A stretch of DNA of 41,514 bases from an uncultured Nitrospirota bacterium (GTDB lineage: Bacteria > CG2-30-53-67), in NCBI GenBank assembly GCA_947259355.1, contig CAMYMF010000035.1:1-41514 (forward strand), read 5' to 3'. The position numbers and the translations under genes are program-made. Shown here one piece after another: positions 1 through 9,001 of the stretch. The notes beneath the pieces were generated by a model. It was given only the letters and a program-made list of their open reading frames with translations, ran no database searches and was not told the DNA's origin. How positions within the stretch are numbered: position 1 is the first letter of the stretch; the number at the start of each line of letters is the position of its first letter.

Positions 1-109
1 GGAGGTGGAGCTGATCACGCCCATTGCGATGGAGAAGGAGCTTCGCTTTGCGATCCGCGAAGGGGGCCGCACGGTGGGTGCCGGGGTGATCAGCGAGGTT
101 CTCGAGTAG
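1..109 (+). CDS. tuf: Elongation factor Tu, C-terminal fragment
   Basis: The 3' end of an EF-Tu gene enters from the left edge and ends at TAG 107-109. The 35 visible residues contain [15 protein letters not shown], the conserved last strands of EF-Tu domain 3. EF-Tu is the GTPase that brings aminoacyl-tRNA to the ribosome. The position directly before rpsJ is the usual str-to-S10 operon junction. The GTP-binding domain lies outside the window, so completeness cannot be judged. Confidence 0.97.
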   Translation, partial: EVELITPIAMEKELRFAIREGGRTVGAGVISEVLE

Positions 110-112
110 GGC

Positions 113-146
113 CTGCGGTCTGACACCGTCTCAGAGGTGTCCGCAG
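113..146 (+). other. Hairpin between tuf and rpsJ
   Basis: GACACC (122-127) pairs with GGTGTC (136-141) around an 8-nt loop. CTGCG (113-117) pairs with CGCAG (142-146), with a 4-nt bulge on the 5' side. No T-run follows, so this is not a classical intrinsic terminator. It ends 8 nt before the rpsJ Shine-Dalgarno. It could be a processing or stabilising hairpin, or part of an S10-leader control site; the function is inference. Confidence 0.5.
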
Positions 147-168
147 ACATTGAATAGGAGTGGGGAAG

Positions 169-474
169 GTGGATCAGAAAATTCGGATTCGACTCAAAGC
201 CTATGATTACAAGCTGTTGGACCAGTCCGTACAGGACATTGTCGAGACGGCCAGACGAACGGGGGCCAGTCTTTCCGGTCCCATTCCCCTGCCGACCCGC
301 ATCGAGAAGTTTACCGTCCTGCGTTCGCCCCACGTGGACAAGAAGTCGCGGGAGCAATTTGAAATACGGACCCACAAGCGGCTGATCGACATTCTCGAGC
401 CGACGCCCCAGACCGTGGATGCGTTGATGAAGCTCGATCTTTCCGCCGGCGTGGACGTGGAAATTAAGCTGTAG
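169..474 (+). CDS. rpsJ: 30S ribosomal protein S10
   Basis: S10 (uS10) is a 30S head protein and also the NusE partner of NusB in antitermination. The 101-residue product carries GPIPLPT (37-43) and the [13 protein letters not shown] segment (53-65) of the family. GTG 169 is chosen because AGGAG (156-160) lies 8 nt upstream; the in-frame GTG at 160 overlaps that Shine-Dalgarno. The product then starts [13 protein letters not shown], matching the usual N-terminus. It is the first gene of the S10 operon, 25 nt before rplC. Confidence 0.97.
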   Translation: MDQKIRIRLKAYDYKLLDQSVQDIVETARRTGASLSGPIPLPTRIEKFTVLRSPHVDKKSREQFEIRTHKRLIDILEPTPQTVDALMKLDLSAGVDVEIKL

Positions 475-499
475 GCCGAACGGAAGGGTGGGATGTGCC

Positions 500-1165
500 A
501 TGAGTGATGAAAAGAGCAGCGGGGTGACCGAGCTGATCGGCCGAAAGATCGGGATGACACAGGTTTTCGAGAAGGAGGAGGGTCAGCTCGTTCCCGTGAC
601 GGTTCTGCAGGTCGGCCCCTGCCGCGTGGTGCAGGTCAAGCGTGCCGAGACGGACGGGTACAACGCCGTGCAGCTCGGGTTCGAAGTGGAGAAGAAAAAG
701 AGTCGTGTGAGAAAGCCCCTCGCGGGCCATTGCAGGAAGTACGATATGCCCCTGTATCGCCACCTTCGGGAAGTGCGGATGGACGATGTCTCCGGGCTGT
801 CGTCGGGCATGGAGCTGACGGCGGAGATCTTCCAGGCGGGCGATCGGGTGCACGTCACCGGAACCAGTAAGGGCAAGGGATTTGCCGGAGTGATCAAGCG
901 CCACGGGTTCAGCGGCGGGCCCAAGACCCACGGCTCGCGCTTTCACCGGGCCCCCGGGGGGATCGGCCACTGTGCCATACCGAACAAAGTGTTCAAGGGG
1001 CGGCGGATGCCGGGGCACCTGGGCGTGGATCGGGTCACCGTGAAGAATCTGAACGTGGTGGAGGTGATTCCGGACCAGCATCTGGTGCTGCTCAAGGGGG
1101 CCGTGCCGGGAGCCAAGAACGGCCTGATTCGCATTCGCAAGAAGAACGGGAATCCCAAAGCATAA
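500..1165 (+). CDS. rplC: 50S ribosomal protein L3
   Basis: L3 (uL3) binds 23S rRNA near the peptidyl-transferase centre and is an early assembly protein. The 221-residue product has the N-terminal [10 protein letters not shown] signature and the loop [11 protein letters not shown] that reaches toward the catalytic centre, followed by [11 protein letters not shown]. Length is normal to slightly long. ATG 500 is preferred; GTG 488 is an in-frame alternative adding four residues. It lies between rpsJ and rplD. Confidence 0.96.
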   Translation: MSDEKSSGVTELIGRKIGMTQVFEKEEGQLVPVTVLQVGPCRVVQVKRAETDGYNAVQLGFEVEKKKSRVRKPLAGHCRKYDMPLYRHLREVRMDDVSGLSSGMELTAEIFQAGDRVHVTGTSKGKGFAGVIKRHGFSGGPKTHGSRFHRAPGGIGHCAIPNKVFKGRRMPGHLGVDRVTVKNLNVVEVIPDQHLVLLKGAVPGAKNGLIRIRKKNGNPKA

Positions 1166-1185
1166 CGGGAAGATCGGGGACAGCT

Positions 1186-1812
1186 ATGCCGACCGTGACC
1201 ATTGTAGATCAGACCAACAGCCAGGTGGGCTCTATCGATCTGGCTGATCACGTCTTTGGTGTGACACCGCACGTTCCCGCCATGCATCAGGTGGTCCGCT
1301 CGCAGACGGCCAAAGCCCGGGCGGGGACGGCGTCGACAAAGACACGCTCCGAGGTGGCCGGATCCGGGGCGAAGCCCTATCGGCAGAAAGGCACCGGGCG
1401 GGCCCGGGCGGGCAGCCGGACCTCCCCGCTGTGGCGGGGCGGCGGAACCATCTTTGGGCCCAAGCCGCGCAGCTACGCCTTCAACGTACCGAAAAAGGTC
1501 CGCCGGCTGGCCCTGGTCAGCGCGCTGTCTGCCAAGATGCAGGCCGGCGAGCTGGTGGTGGTGGACCGCCTGGAACTGGATGAGATCAAGACGCGAAAGT
1601 TTGCAGCCATTCTCAAGAATCTGGAGATCTCGGGAAAAACGTTGGTGGTGACGGCAGAGCCGGAAACGGCCGTGGCCCTCTCGGCGCGCAACCTGCCCGG
1701 CGTGACTGTCCTCGAAGCAAACCGCCTGAACGTCTATGACGTGCTGAACGTGGCGACGCTCTTGATGACCCGGGACGCAGCGGAGAAGGTATCGGAGGCA
1801 CTGTCGGCATGA
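1186..1812 (+). CDS. rplD: 50S ribosomal protein L4
   Basis: L4 (uL4) lines the peptide exit tunnel; in enterobacteria it also represses the S10 operon, which cannot be shown here. The 208-residue product has the extended basic loop [14 protein letters not shown] (63-76) and the [15 protein letters not shown] stretch that forms the tunnel constriction. The stop codon overlaps the rplW start by 4 nt (ATGA at 1809-1812), which implies translational coupling. No truncation is visible. Confidence 0.97.
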   Translation: MPTVTIVDQTNSQVGSIDLADHVFGVTPHVPAMHQVVRSQTAKARAGTASTKTRSEVAGSGAKPYRQKGTGRARAGSRTSPLWRGGGTIFGPKPRSYAFNVPKKVRRLALVSALSAKMQAGELVVVDRLELDEIKTRKFAAILKNLEISGKTLVVTAEPETAVALSARNLPGVTVLEANRLNVYDVLNVATLLMTRDAAEKVSEALSA

Positions 1813-2099
1813 ACCCAAAGGGATATCAGATTCTCAGAAGGCCCCTGGTCACCGAGAAGAACATGCAGTTCAAGGAGTCGGAGAACAAGATCTACTTTGA
1901 GGTGGCCCCGGAAGCCAATCGGATCGAGATCAAGAAGGCCGTGGAGCAGGTCTTCAAGGTCAAGGTCAAGAAAGTCAACATCCTCAACCAGGCGGGGCGA
2001 TCGGTCCGTTTCAGGATGCAAACGGGCAAGCGCAAGGCCTGGAAGAAGGCCATCGTGACGCTGCAAGAAGGGCAAAAGGTCGATTACCTCGAAGGCTGA
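1809..2099 (+). CDS. rplW: 50S ribosomal protein L23
   Basis: L23 (uL23) sits at the tunnel exit and is the docking site for trigger factor and SRP. The 96-residue product has the N-terminal ILRRPLVTEKN motif and the conserved FEVAPEANRIEIKKAVE helix-strand unit. Its ATG overlaps the rplD stop. An 87-nt spacer without clear structure separates it from rplB. Confidence 0.96.
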   Translation: MNPKGYQILRRPLVTEKNMQFKESENKIYFEVAPEANRIEIKKAVEQVFKVKVKKVNILNQAGRSVRFRMQTGKRKAWKKAIVTLQEGQKVDYLEG

Positions 2100-2186
2100 C
2101 CGATAGAACGGGGCTGTTTTATCAGCGGCCCGCGCCATCTGCGAGAAGCACGGGCTTCGCCTCCGGCGTCCGACAGGGAGTAGGTC

Positions 2187-3014
2187 ATGGGCATAAAACG
2201 ATATAAGCCGACATCACCGGGTCGGCGGTTTCAGACGGTTTCGGACTTCCAGGAAATCACCACGTCCGAGCCCCACAAAGCGCTGCTGCGGCCGCTGTCC
2301 AAGAGCGGTGGGCGCAACGGCCACGGTCGGATCACCCTGCGACGGCGGGGTGGTGGGCACAAGCGCCACTACCGTCTCATCGATTTTCGGCGCGACAAGG
2401 TGGGCATCCCATCCCGAGTGATTTCCATTGAGTATGATCCGAACCGCTCCGCGCGCATTGCGCTGCTCCAGTACCGAGACGGCGAGAAGCGCTACATTCT
2501 GGCGCCCCAAGGACTGGGTGTCAACGATGAGGTGATGTCGGGCAAGGACGCGGAGATTCGACCCGGCAACGCGCTGCCCCTTCGCTACATCCCCATGGGG
2601 ACCCTCATCCACAACATCGAGATGCGTGTCGGCAAGGGCGGCCAGATGATTCGCAGTGCGGGCACTTATGGGCAGATCATGGCCAAGGAAGGCAAGTATG
2701 CCCAGATTCGCTTTCCCTCCGGAGAGGTCCGGATGATCTTGCAGGATTGCATGGCCACGGTCGGGCAGCTGGGCAACGCGGAGCATGAGAACATCTCCCT
2801 TGGAAAGGCCGGCCGGAACCGCTGGCGCGGACGTCGTCCCAAGGTGCGGGGGGTGGCCATGAATCCCGTTGATCATCCCCACGGCGGTGGCGAAGGGAAG
2901 ACCTCCGGTGGGCGCCATCCGGTGACCCCCTGGGGTGTGCCGACCAAGGGCTACAAGACGCGAAAGAACCGACAGAGTGACCGGTTCATCGTGAAGAAGC
3001 GGACGAAGAAATAG
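2187..3014 (+). CDS. rplB: 50S ribosomal protein L2
   Basis: L2 (uL2) is needed for subunit association and peptidyl-transferase activity. The 275-residue product ends in a typical basic tail and has the invariant [11 protein letters not shown] loop beginning at Asp229; the histidine after it corresponds to the functionally important His of this family. A GGGAGTAGG Shine-Dalgarno precedes ATG 2187. Length and motifs are normal. Confidence 0.98.
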   Translation: MGIKRYKPTSPGRRFQTVSDFQEITTSEPHKALLRPLSKSGGRNGHGRITLRRRGGGHKRHYRLIDFRRDKVGIPSRVISIEYDPNRSARIALLQYRDGEKRYILAPQGLGVNDEVMSGKDAEIRPGNALPLRYIPMGTLIHNIEMRVGKGGQMIRSAGTYGQIMAKEGKYAQIRFPSGEVRMILQDCMATVGQLGNAEHENISLGKAGRNRWRGRRPKVRGVAMNPVDHPHGGGEGKTSGGRHPVTPWGVPTKGYKTRKNRQSDRFIVKKRTKK

Positions 3015-3023
3015 GAGGCCCCT

Positions 3024-3302
3024 GTGGGACGTTCAGTCAAGAAGGGATTCTTTGTCGACGAGCATCTGGAGAAAAAGGTGTTTCGGATGAACGAATCGGG
3101 GCGGCGGGAGATCATCAAGACCTGGTCCCGGCGGTCGACCATCACCCCCGACATGATCGGCCATACCTTTGCCGTGCACAATGGCATCAAGTTCATCCCG
3201 GTCTTTGTGACGGAAAACATGGTGGGTCACAAGCTGGGCGAATTCTCGCCGACCCGGATGTTCCGGGGGCACAAGACGGAAAAGTCCACGGGATCCCGAT
3301 AG
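3024..3302 (+). CDS. rpsS: 30S ribosomal protein S19
   Basis: S19 (uS19) contacts S13 and the tRNA A site in the 30S head. The 92-residue product has the conserved series [20 protein letters not shown] and the C-terminal [12 protein letters not shown]. The start is GTG 3024, set by AGGAGG at 3013-3018, directly after the rplB stop. It lies between rplB and rplV as in other S10 operons. Confidence 0.97.
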   Translation: MGRSVKKGFFVDEHLEKKVFRMNESGRREIIKTWSRRSTITPDMIGHTFAVHNGIKFIPVFVTENMVGHKLGEFSPTRMFRGHKTEKSTGSR

Positions 3303-3335
3303 GACGGGGGCGTCGGGCTGCAGGAGAGCGAGACC

Positions 3336-3668
3336 ATGGAAGCCAGGGCTGTTGCCAGATATGTGAGAATCGCACCGAGAAAGGTGAGGCTGGTGGTGGA
3401 CGCTATTCGCGGAGAGCGCGTGGAGAGCGCCTTGAATATTCTGCGGAACTTGCCGCAGCGCGCCGCACCGGTGGTGGAGAAAGTGCTCATGTCGGCGGTG
3501 GCGAACGCCGAGCAGCAGGAAGTCTCGGATGTGGAAAAACTGACGGTCAAGGAGGCCGTCGCGAACGGGGGGCCCATGCTCAAGCGCTTCATACCCCGGG
3601 CCATGGGGCGGGCGACCCCGATTCACAAACGGACGAGTCACATCACCATCGTTGTCTCCGACGGGTAG
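3336..3668 (+). CDS. rplV: 50S ribosomal protein L22
   Basis: L22 (uL22) has a globular domain on the subunit surface and a hairpin that lines the exit tunnel next to L4. The 110-residue product shows the N-terminal [14 protein letters not shown] motif and the beta-hairpin [18 protein letters not shown] near the C-terminus. The ATG follows a GGAGAGCGAG Shine-Dalgarno. A 51-nt gap separates it from rpsC. Confidence 0.97.
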   Translation: MEARAVARYVRIAPRKVRLVVDAIRGERVESALNILRNLPQRAAPVVEKVLMSAVANAEQQEVSDVEKLTVKEAVANGGPMLKRFIPRAMGRATPIHKRTSHITIVVSDG

Positions 3669-3719
3669 ATGGCGTGCGTGACAGGGATCAAATAGTTTTT
3701 TCCGGGAGGAGGTGAGCCT

Positions 3720-4318
3720 TTGGGACAGAAAGTGCATCCGATAGGGTTCCGGCTCCGATATACTAAGGACTGGAATTCGCGGTGGTATGCGAGGAAGGAC
3801 TACGCGGCGCTCTGTCACGCGGACCTCGAGCTGCGCAAGTACATCAAAGAGAAGCTCTACCACGCCGGTGTCGGTCGGGTGGAAATCGAGCGTGCGGCAG
3901 AGTGGTGCGGACGCTTTCGCGCGCCAGCCCCATCGCCGGAAAGAATATCTATCTCAATATTCGCGAGATCCGCAAGGCCGAGATGGAGGCACAGCTCATC
4001 GCGGAAAACGTGGCGCTGCAGCTGGAACGACGGGTGGCTTTCCGGCGTGCCATGAAGAAGAGTGTCATGAGCGCGCTGCGCTTTGGTGCCAAGGGGATCA
4101 AAATTCAGTGCGCCGGACGACTGGCCGGCGCGGAAATGGCGCGCACCGAATGGTACCGCGAGGGGCGGGTCCCGCTGCACACCCTGCGCGCCGACATCGA
4201 CTACGGCCTCGCGGAGGCACTGACAACCTATGGTCTCATCGGGGTGAAGGTCTGGGTCTTCAAGGACGAGATTCTCAATCCGGACAAACAGCGGCGCACC
4301 GGCACTACACTGGGGTAA
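3720..4318 (+). pseudogene. rpsC: 30S ribosomal protein S3, broken by internal loss and frameshift
   Basis: S3 (uS3) is an essential 30S head protein with a type II KH domain at the mRNA entry site. The TTG start (3720) is supported by GGAGGAGGTGA at 3704-3714. Residues 1-60 ([12 protein letters not shown] to VEIERAA, through 3899) are normal. S3 then resumes in another frame from about 3900-3935 ([12 protein letters not shown], then [14 protein letters not shown]) and ends at TAA 4316-4318. Compared with E. coli S3, about 64 nt are missing, including the RPGIVIG strand and GXXG loop of the KH domain. The frame change fits a loss of 3n+1 nt. All neighbours are intact, so a small assembly deletion is the simplest explanation; a real lesion would require another rpsC copy. 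Confidence 0.9.
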
Positions 4319-4344
4319 CCGGATGTTGAGGGAGTAGTTCCGTT

Positions 4345-4761
4345 ATGTTAATGCCCAAGAAGGAGAAATATCGGAAGCGGCAGAAAGGTCGAATCCGGGG
4401 CAACGCCAAAGGCGGCACCAGCATCGATTTCGGGGAGTATGCCCTGCAAGCGCTGGAGCCGGGTTATATGACCAGCCGCCAGATCGAAGCGGCCCGAATC
4501 GCCATCACCCGGCACGTCAAACGGGGTGGCAAGATCTGGATCCGTGTCTTTCCCGACAAGCCCGTGACCAAGAAACCGGCGGAAACCCGAATGGGAAAAG
4601 GCAAGGGCTCGCCCGAAGGGCATGTGGCCGTCATCAAACCGGGCCGGATCCTCTACGAGATGGAAGGAGTGCCCCTGGACATTGCCCGCAGTGCCATGCG
4701 CTTGGCGGCCCACAAGCTTCCGTTCAAAACCCGATTTCTCAGCAAGCACGGAGGCGATTAA
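4345..4761 (+). CDS. rplP: 50S ribosomal protein L16
   Basis: L16 (uL16) organises the tRNA A/P region of the 50S subunit. The 138-residue product begins [16 protein letters not shown], the normal N-terminus, and contains GRKGxPEG-like [17 protein letters not shown] plus the [13 protein letters not shown] helix. The start ATG 4345 is chosen over ATG 4351 because family members keep the leading M-L/x-P. It is followed 3 nt later by rpmC. Confidence 0.97.
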   Translation: MLMPKKEKYRKRQKGRIRGNAKGGTSIDFGEYALQALEPGYMTSRQIEAARIAITRHVKRGGKIWIRVFPDKPVTKKPAETRMGKGKGSPEGHVAVIKPGRILYEMEGVPLDIARSAMRLAAHKLPFKTRFLSKHGGD

Positions 4762-4764
4762 ACG

Positions 4765-4965
4765 ATGAAAGCGAGTCAGATCCGAGAGCTGAGCGCGGAA
4801 GAAATGGCTGCGAAGGAAAGCGAACTGATGGCAGAACTGTTGAACCTGCGTTTTCAGAAGGAGACGGGCCAGTTGAGCAATACTGCCCGGATCCGAGATC
4901 TGCGTCGAGACATTGCCCGGATCCGGACCATTCGCCAAGAGAAAGCGGGGAGCACGCAATCATGA
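4765..4965 (+). CDS. rpmC: 50S ribosomal protein L29
   Basis: L29 (uL29) is a small helical protein beside L23 at the tunnel exit. The 66 residues form the expected two long helices, with the ELLNLRFQKETGQL core and a basic second helix (IRDLRRDIARIRTI). It overlaps rpsQ by 4 nt (ATGA at 4962-4965), which suggests coupled translation. Confidence 0.95.
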   Translation: MKASQIRELSAEEMAAKESELMAELLNLRFQKETGQLSNTARIRDLRRDIARIRTIRQEKAGSTQS

Positions 4966-5225
4966 CGGAAAAGAAGCGGGGACTGAAGAAGACGCTGCAG
5001 GGAATGGTCGTCGGCGACAAGATGGGCAAGACCGTGGTCGTAGCCGTGCGGCGGTCGATGCGCCATGCGCTCTATCACAAAACGCTCAGGAAAACGCGCC
5101 GCTATAAGGCTCATGATGAACGCAACGAATGTCACGTGGGCGACACGGTGAAGATTGTGGAGTGCCGGCCCCTGAGCCGGGACAAGAAATTCCGGGTGGT
5201 TCAGATCGTCGAGCGGGCCAAGTAA
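4962..5225 (+). CDS. rpsQ: 30S ribosomal protein S17
   Basis: S17 (uS17) is a primary 16S rRNA-binding protein with an OB fold. The 87-residue product has the conserved GMVVGDKMGKTVVVAV strand and the signature GDTVKIVECRPLSRDKKFRV. The N-terminus carries a short basic extension. It is the last gene of the S10 operon and overlaps rpmC by 4 nt. Confidence 0.97.
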   Translation: MTEKKRGLKKTLQGMVVGDKMGKTVVVAVRRSMRHALYHKTLRKTRRYKAHDERNECHVGDTVKIVECRPLSRDKKFRVVQIVERAK

Positions 5226-5266
5226 GCGGGGCGTGCCACGGCCTTCGGATCGGCAGAGGATAAGCG

Positions 5267-5635
5267 ATGATTCAACCGCAGAGTACCTTGAAAGTGGCCG
5301 ACAATTCGGGAGCCAAAGAGCTCATGTGTATTCGCATCCTTGGGGGATCCCGGGTCCGCTACGCGCGCGTCGGGGACATCATTGTGGCCGCCGTGAAAGA
5401 GGCCATGCCCCGGGGTGCCATCAAGAAGGGATCCATCGTGCGGGCCGTCATCGTCCGAACGAAGAAGGCCCTGAACCGCAAAGACGGCTCATCCATTCGT
5501 TTCGATGAAAACGCCGCCGTCATCATCAACGCGCAGATGGAGCCCGTGGGCACCCGTATATTCGGGCCGGTGACCCGGGAGCTTCGACGGAAGAATTTCA
5601 TGCGGATAGTGTCTCTCGCCCCCGAGGTGCTTTAG
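5267..5635 (+). CDS. rplN: 50S ribosomal protein L14
   Basis: L14 (uL14) lies at the intersubunit face and is the binding site of silencing factor RsfS. The 122-residue product has the typical opening [20 protein letters not shown] and the core [20 protein letters not shown]. Length equals that of most bacterial L14. It is the first gene of the spc operon. Confidence 0.98.
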   Translation: MIQPQSTLKVADNSGAKELMCIRILGGSRVRYARVGDIIVAAVKEAMPRGAIKKGSIVRAVIVRTKKALNRKDGSSIRFDENAAVIINAQMEPVGTRIFGPVTRELRRKNFMRIVSLAPEVL

Positions 5636-5690
5636 GGCCGCCCGCGGGGCGGATTCGGGAGCGCCAGGGAGATATGGAGGCGTAGGATTC

Positions 5691-6011
5691 ATGGCGAAAC
5701 ATGTCAAAAAGAACGATCTGGTGCGCGTCATGGCCGGTCGGGAGAAGGGCAAAGAGGGCAAAGTGCTGGCGGTTTTCCCGCAGCGCGAGCGGGTGCTGGT
5801 GGAGAAGATCAATCTCATCAAGCGTCACACGCGGCCCAACGAGCAGAACCAGCAGGGCGGCATTATCGAAAAGGAGGGCACCCTGCACCTGTCCAACGTC
5901 ATGCCTGTGTGCGGTAAATGCCAGGGCCCGGTACGCGTGCGCCATCAGGTGCTGGACAACAAGAAGGTGCGCATCTGTGCCAAGTGTAAAGAGCCCCTGG
6001 ATAAGGTGTAG
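5691..6011 (+). CDS. rplX: 50S ribosomal protein L24
   Basis: L24 (uL24) starts 50S assembly through its KOW domain, seen here as VRVMAGREKGKEGKVLAVFP (11-30). The 106-residue product ends in a zinc-ribbon-like pair, CGKC (74-77) and CAKC (96-99), found in many non-enterobacterial L24 proteins. The ATG follows a GGAGGCG Shine-Dalgarno. Gene order is normal. Confidence 0.96.
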   Translation: MAKHVKKNDLVRVMAGREKGKEGKVLAVFPQRERVLVEKINLIKRHTRPNEQNQQGGIIEKEGTLHLSNVMPVCGKCQGPVRVRHQVLDNKKVRICAKCKEPLDKV

Positions 6012-6034
6012 ACTGATCGTGCGGAGATAAGTTC

Positions 6035-6574
6035 ATGGCAAGGTTGAAGGAAGTCTACGAGAAAGAAATTGCGCCGACATTAATGAAGCAGTTCAACTAC
6101 TCCAGCAGAATGGAAGTGCCACGCCTGAAGAAGATCGTGGTCAATGTCGGCGTCGGCGAAGCGATTCAGAATCCCAAACTGCTCGATGCCGCGGTGGAGG
6201 AACTGCGCATGATCACCGGCCAGCAGCCCGTGGTGACGACCGCCCGCAAATCCATCGCCAATTTCAAGTTGCGGGACGGGATGTCCGTGGGCTGCAAAGT
6301 GACGTTGCGAAAGCGGATGATGTACGAGTTCCTGGACCGGCTGATCAATTCCGCGCTGCCCCGGATTCGCGACTTCCGGGGGGTGTCGGGCAAGTCCTTC
6401 GACGGACGGGGCAATTACGCCATGGGCCTGTCGGAGCAGATCATCTTTCCAGAAATCAACTATGACATGATCGAAAAGATCCACGGCATGGACGTCGTGG
6501 TCGCCACCACCGCCAAAACCGATGAAGAGGCTAAGGCCCTGCTGGCGGGGTTCAACATGCCCTTTCGGAATTAG
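6035..6574 (+). CDS. rplE: 50S ribosomal protein L5
   Basis: L5 (uL5) forms part of the 5S rRNA complex and contacts P-site tRNA. The 179-residue product carries the signature [16 protein letters not shown], the [16 protein letters not shown] segment and the C-terminal [14 protein letters not shown]. It is full length. A 33-nt gap with a strong Shine-Dalgarno leads to rpsN. Confidence 0.97.
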   Translation: MARLKEVYEKEIAPTLMKQFNYSSRMEVPRLKKIVVNVGVGEAIQNPKLLDAAVEELRMITGQQPVVTTARKSIANFKLRDGMSVGCKVTLRKRMMYEFLDRLINSALPRIRDFRGVSGKSFDGRGNYAMGLSEQIIFPEINYDMIEKIHGMDVVVATTAKTDEEAKALLAGFNMPFRN

Positions 6575-6607
6575 CGGCGCCTTCGGCGCATCCTGGGAGG
6601 AGTGCTT

Positions 6608-6793
6608 TTGGCCAAGACATCTTTGATTGAAAAGCAGCGGCGCAAACCGAAATTCAAAGTGCGGCAGTACAACCGGTGCAGGATCTGCGGCCGGCCCCGG
6701 GGTTACATGCGCCGGTTTGAAATCTGCCGTATTTGTTTTAGACAATTGTCCCTGCGGGGGGATATCCCCGGCGTGGCCAAGTCCAGTTGGTAG
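6608..6793 (+). CDS. rpsN: 30S ribosomal protein S14, zinc-binding type Z
   Basis: This S14 (uS14) is the short 61-residue form of the 30S head protein. Four cysteines, C24-x2-C27 and C40-x2-C43, form the zinc site that distinguishes it from the longer zinc-free type. TTG 6608 is chosen because AGGAG (6598-6602) lies 5 nt upstream; the in-frame GTG 6602 overlaps the Shine-Dalgarno. The product then begins [10 protein letters not shown] as in other type Z proteins. Confidence 0.95.
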   Translation: MAKTSLIEKQRRKPKFKVRQYNRCRICGRPRGYMRRFEICRICFRQLSLRGDIPGVAKSSW

Positions 6794-6832
6794 GACGCGC
6801 CTGAGAAGACGGTTACCGAGAGGAGTGAATGT

Positions 6833-7231
6833 ATGTCGATGACGGACCCCATCGCTGATCTGTTGACGCGGATTCGCAATGCTGTGCAGGCACGGAAAGA
6901 AGAGGTCGATATTCCTGCATCAGGGATGAAAATCTCCATCGCCAAGATTCTAAAGGAGGAGGGGTTTGTCAAGAATTACAAGGTTCTCAAGAACAGTCGT
7001 CAGGGAATCATTCGGATCGTGCTGAAGAAGCCCCAAGGCGGTGAGAACGTGATTCACGGACTGAAACGGATCAGCAAGCCGGGGCTGAGGGTCTATGTGG
7101 GTGTGGACGAGATTCCACAGATCCGAAACGGCTTGGGTGTGGCCATTCTCTCCACGCCCCGGGGTGTGCTCACCGACAGGCAGTGCCGCAAAGAGCATGT
7201 GGGCGGTGAGGTGCTCTGTGCTATCTGGTAG
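6833..7231 (+). CDS. rpsH: 30S ribosomal protein S8
   Basis: S8 (uS8) binds helix 21 of 16S rRNA and in E. coli represses the spc operon. The 132-residue product starts [17 protein letters not shown] and ends with the conserved [20 protein letters not shown] and a terminal Trp. GAGAGGAG (6818-6825) lies 7 nt before ATG 6833. A second ATG at 6839 would remove two residues. Confidence 0.97.
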   Translation: MSMTDPIADLLTRIRNAVQARKEEVDIPASGMKISIAKILKEEGFVKNYKVLKNSRQGIIRIVLKKPQGGENVIHGLKRISKPGLRVYVGVDEIPQIRNGLGVAILSTPRGVLTDRQCRKEHVGGEVLCAIW

Positions 7232-7276
7232 CCGGACGGCCGCGCCGGTCCCCCGTCCATTGACGAGGAGTGGGTG

Positions 7277-7813
7277 ATGTCAAGAATTGGAAAACAACCG
7301 GTCAGTCTCCCGCAGGGGGTGCAAGCCGTCTATAAGGATGCTGTGATCGAGGTCAAAGGGCCCAAGGGAACCTTGCGCCGTTCGCTGCCGTCGGAGATTC
7401 AAGTCGAAATCGTTGACGGCGAGATCCGCGTGAGCCGCCCCTCCGACGCCAAGCGGCACCGTGCCTTCCATGGGTTGGTGCGTAACCTGATTGCCAATAT
7501 GGTACAGGGTGTCTCGACGGGGTTCACCCGCGTGCTGGAGATCAACGGTGTGGGCTACCGGGCCCAGGTACAGGGGCGGTCGCTGGAACTGAATCTGGGC
7601 TACTCCAAACCCGTTCAGTTTCCGCTGCGCGATGGCGTGGACGCATCCGTAGAAAAGAATACGATCATCACCCTGAGCAGCATCGATAAGGAAGCGCTGG
7701 GGCAGGTGGCCGCAGATATCCGCTCCCTGCGACCGCCCGAGCCGTACAAGGGCAAGGGAATCAAGTACGCGGAAGAGCGGATCCTGCGCAAAGCGGGCAA
7801 ATCGGCCAAATAG
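7277..7813 (+). CDS. rplF: 50S ribosomal protein L6
   Basis: L6 (uL6) supports the sarcin-ricin loop and factor-binding region of the 50S subunit. The 178-residue product has the two tandem L6 folds, begins MSRIGKQPVSLPQGV, and contains the C-terminal signature PPEPYKGKGIKY. ATG 7277, 6 nt after GAGGAG, is preferred over the preceding GTG 7274. Confidence 0.97.
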   Translation: MSRIGKQPVSLPQGVQAVYKDAVIEVKGPKGTLRRSLPSEIQVEIVDGEIRVSRPSDAKRHRAFHGLVRNLIANMVQGVSTGFTRVLEINGVGYRAQVQGRSLELNLGYSKPVQFPLRDGVDASVEKNTIITLSSIDKEALGQVAADIRSLRPPEPYKGKGIKYAEERILRKAGKSAK

Positions 7814-7834
7814 GGTACGAAGGAGTCAGAGTCC

Positions 7835-8203
7835 GTGGCACAGAAAACCAAAAGAGCATCCAGGCAAGCGCGCCACAGGCGGGTGCGCAAGAAGATTTCG
7901 GGAACCCCCGAACGGCCCCGGCTCTCCGTGTTCAGGAGTGCCAAGCACATTTATGTACAAGTCATCGACGACGTCCATGCGGTCACCCTGGCCAGTGTGT
8001 CGACGTTGAGCAAGGATTTCCGGGAGCGTGCCGGGGACGACAAGGGACGCCTCGCGGCGTCGCAATGGGCCGGACAGGAAATCGCGAAGAAATCCAAGGA
8101 CAAGGGGATCGGGCGAGCCATATTCGACCGGGGCGGGTACAAATATCACGGCCGGGTCAAAGCCGTCGCCGACGCAGCCCGGGAGGCCGGGCTCAAACTG
8201 TAG
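7835..8203 (+). CDS. rplR: 50S ribosomal protein L18
   Basis: L18 (uL18) binds 5S rRNA with L5 and L25. The 122-residue product has a basic N-terminal tail ([17 protein letters not shown]), the [20 protein letters not shown] core and the C-terminal [20 protein letters not shown]. Translation starts at GTG 7835 after AAGGAG. It is the only ribosomal large-subunit gene here with a non-ATG start. Confidence 0.97.
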   Translation: MAQKTKRASRQARHRRVRKKISGTPERPRLSVFRSAKHIYVQVIDDVHAVTLASVSTLSKDFRERAGDDKGRLAASQWAGQEIAKKSKDKGIGRAIFDRGGYKYHGRVKAVADAAREAGLKL

Positions 8204-8241
8204 GGCGTTCACGGCATCGAGCGTGACGGGGAGGAATCCGA

Positions 8242-8742
8242 TTGGAGACGAGAAACGATCAAGCCAGTGAACTGATCGACAAAATCGTACATATCAACCG
8301 CGTGGCGAAAGTGGTCAAGGGCGGACGGCGCTTCAGCTTCAGTGCCCTTGTGGTGGTGGGCGACGGCAAAGGCCGGGTGGGGTTCGGCAAAGGCAAAGCC
8401 AACCAGGTGCCCGAGGCCATTCGCAAAGGGATTGAACTGGCCAAGAAACGGATGACGAAGGTCGCCCTGCAGGGCAAAACGATTCCCCATCAGGTGGTGG
8501 GGCGCTACGGGGCCGGGCAGGTGGTGCTCAAACCGGCCTCCGAGGGGACCGGTCTCATCGCCGGCGGCGGCGTCCGGGCAGTGCTTGAAGTGGCCGGGGT
8601 GCAGGATGTCCTGACGAAATGCATCGGCTCCAGCAATCCCCACAATGCCGTGCGGGCCGCCATGGATGGGCTCAGGCGCCTGCGGGACGTCGAGCGGATC
8701 GCAAAACTCAGGGGCAAGACCGTCGACGAGCTCTCGGTGTAA
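8242..8742 (+). CDS. rpsE: 30S ribosomal protein S5
   Basis: S5 (uS5) acts in decoding fidelity and mRNA unwinding at the entry channel. The 166-residue product shows the double-stranded-RNA-binding-like N-domain [20 protein letters not shown] and the Gly-rich [14 protein letters not shown] and [11 protein letters not shown] segments. The start is TTG 8242 preceded by GGGGAGGA; no ATG fits the expected N-terminus. Confidence 0.96.
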   Translation: METRNDQASELIDKIVHINRVAKVVKGGRRFSFSALVVVGDGKGRVGFGKGKANQVPEAIRKGIELAKKRMTKVALQGKTIPHQVVGRYGAGQVVLKPASEGTGLIAGGGVRAVLEVAGVQDVLTKCIGSSNPHNAVRAAMDGLRRLRDVERIAKLRGKTVDELSV

Positions 8743-8772
8743 GGTCGGCGGGGGCCGGGGGACAGGACAGAC

Positions 8773-8961
8773 ATGGGACAGCTGAAAATTACACTCAAAC
8801 GAAGCCCCATCGGAAGGCCGGGCAAGCACAAGAAGATCATTGCAGGGCTCGGTCTGAAGAAGACCGCCCAATGGGTCATCCTGAAGGACACCCCGGAGGT
8901 CTGGGGCATGCTCAACAAGATCCCCCATATTGTGGATGTGGAGCCGGTTTCCGGGGACTGA
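8773..8961 (+). CDS. rpmD: 50S ribosomal protein L30
   Basis: L30 (uL30) is a 62-residue 50S protein. It shows the ferredoxin-like fold signature ITLKRSPIGRPGKHKKIIAGLGLKK, described here by its parts: a KRSPIG strand followed by the GLGLKK turn and the VWGMLNKIPHIVDVE helix-strand. It lies between rpsE and rplO. No anomalies are visible. Confidence 0.95.
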   Translation: MGQLKITLKRSPIGRPGKHKKIIAGLGLKKTAQWVILKDTPEVWGMLNKIPHIVDVEPVSGD

Positions 8962-9001
8962 CCCGGGCACGCCGGACCCCAGTGCCTGAAAAGGACAAAT
9001 C

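Noticed and set aside
3888-3945. Programmed ribosomal frameshift in rpsC
   Set aside because: No slippery sequence with a pseudoknot is evident, and a frameshift would not supply the missing KH-domain residues.
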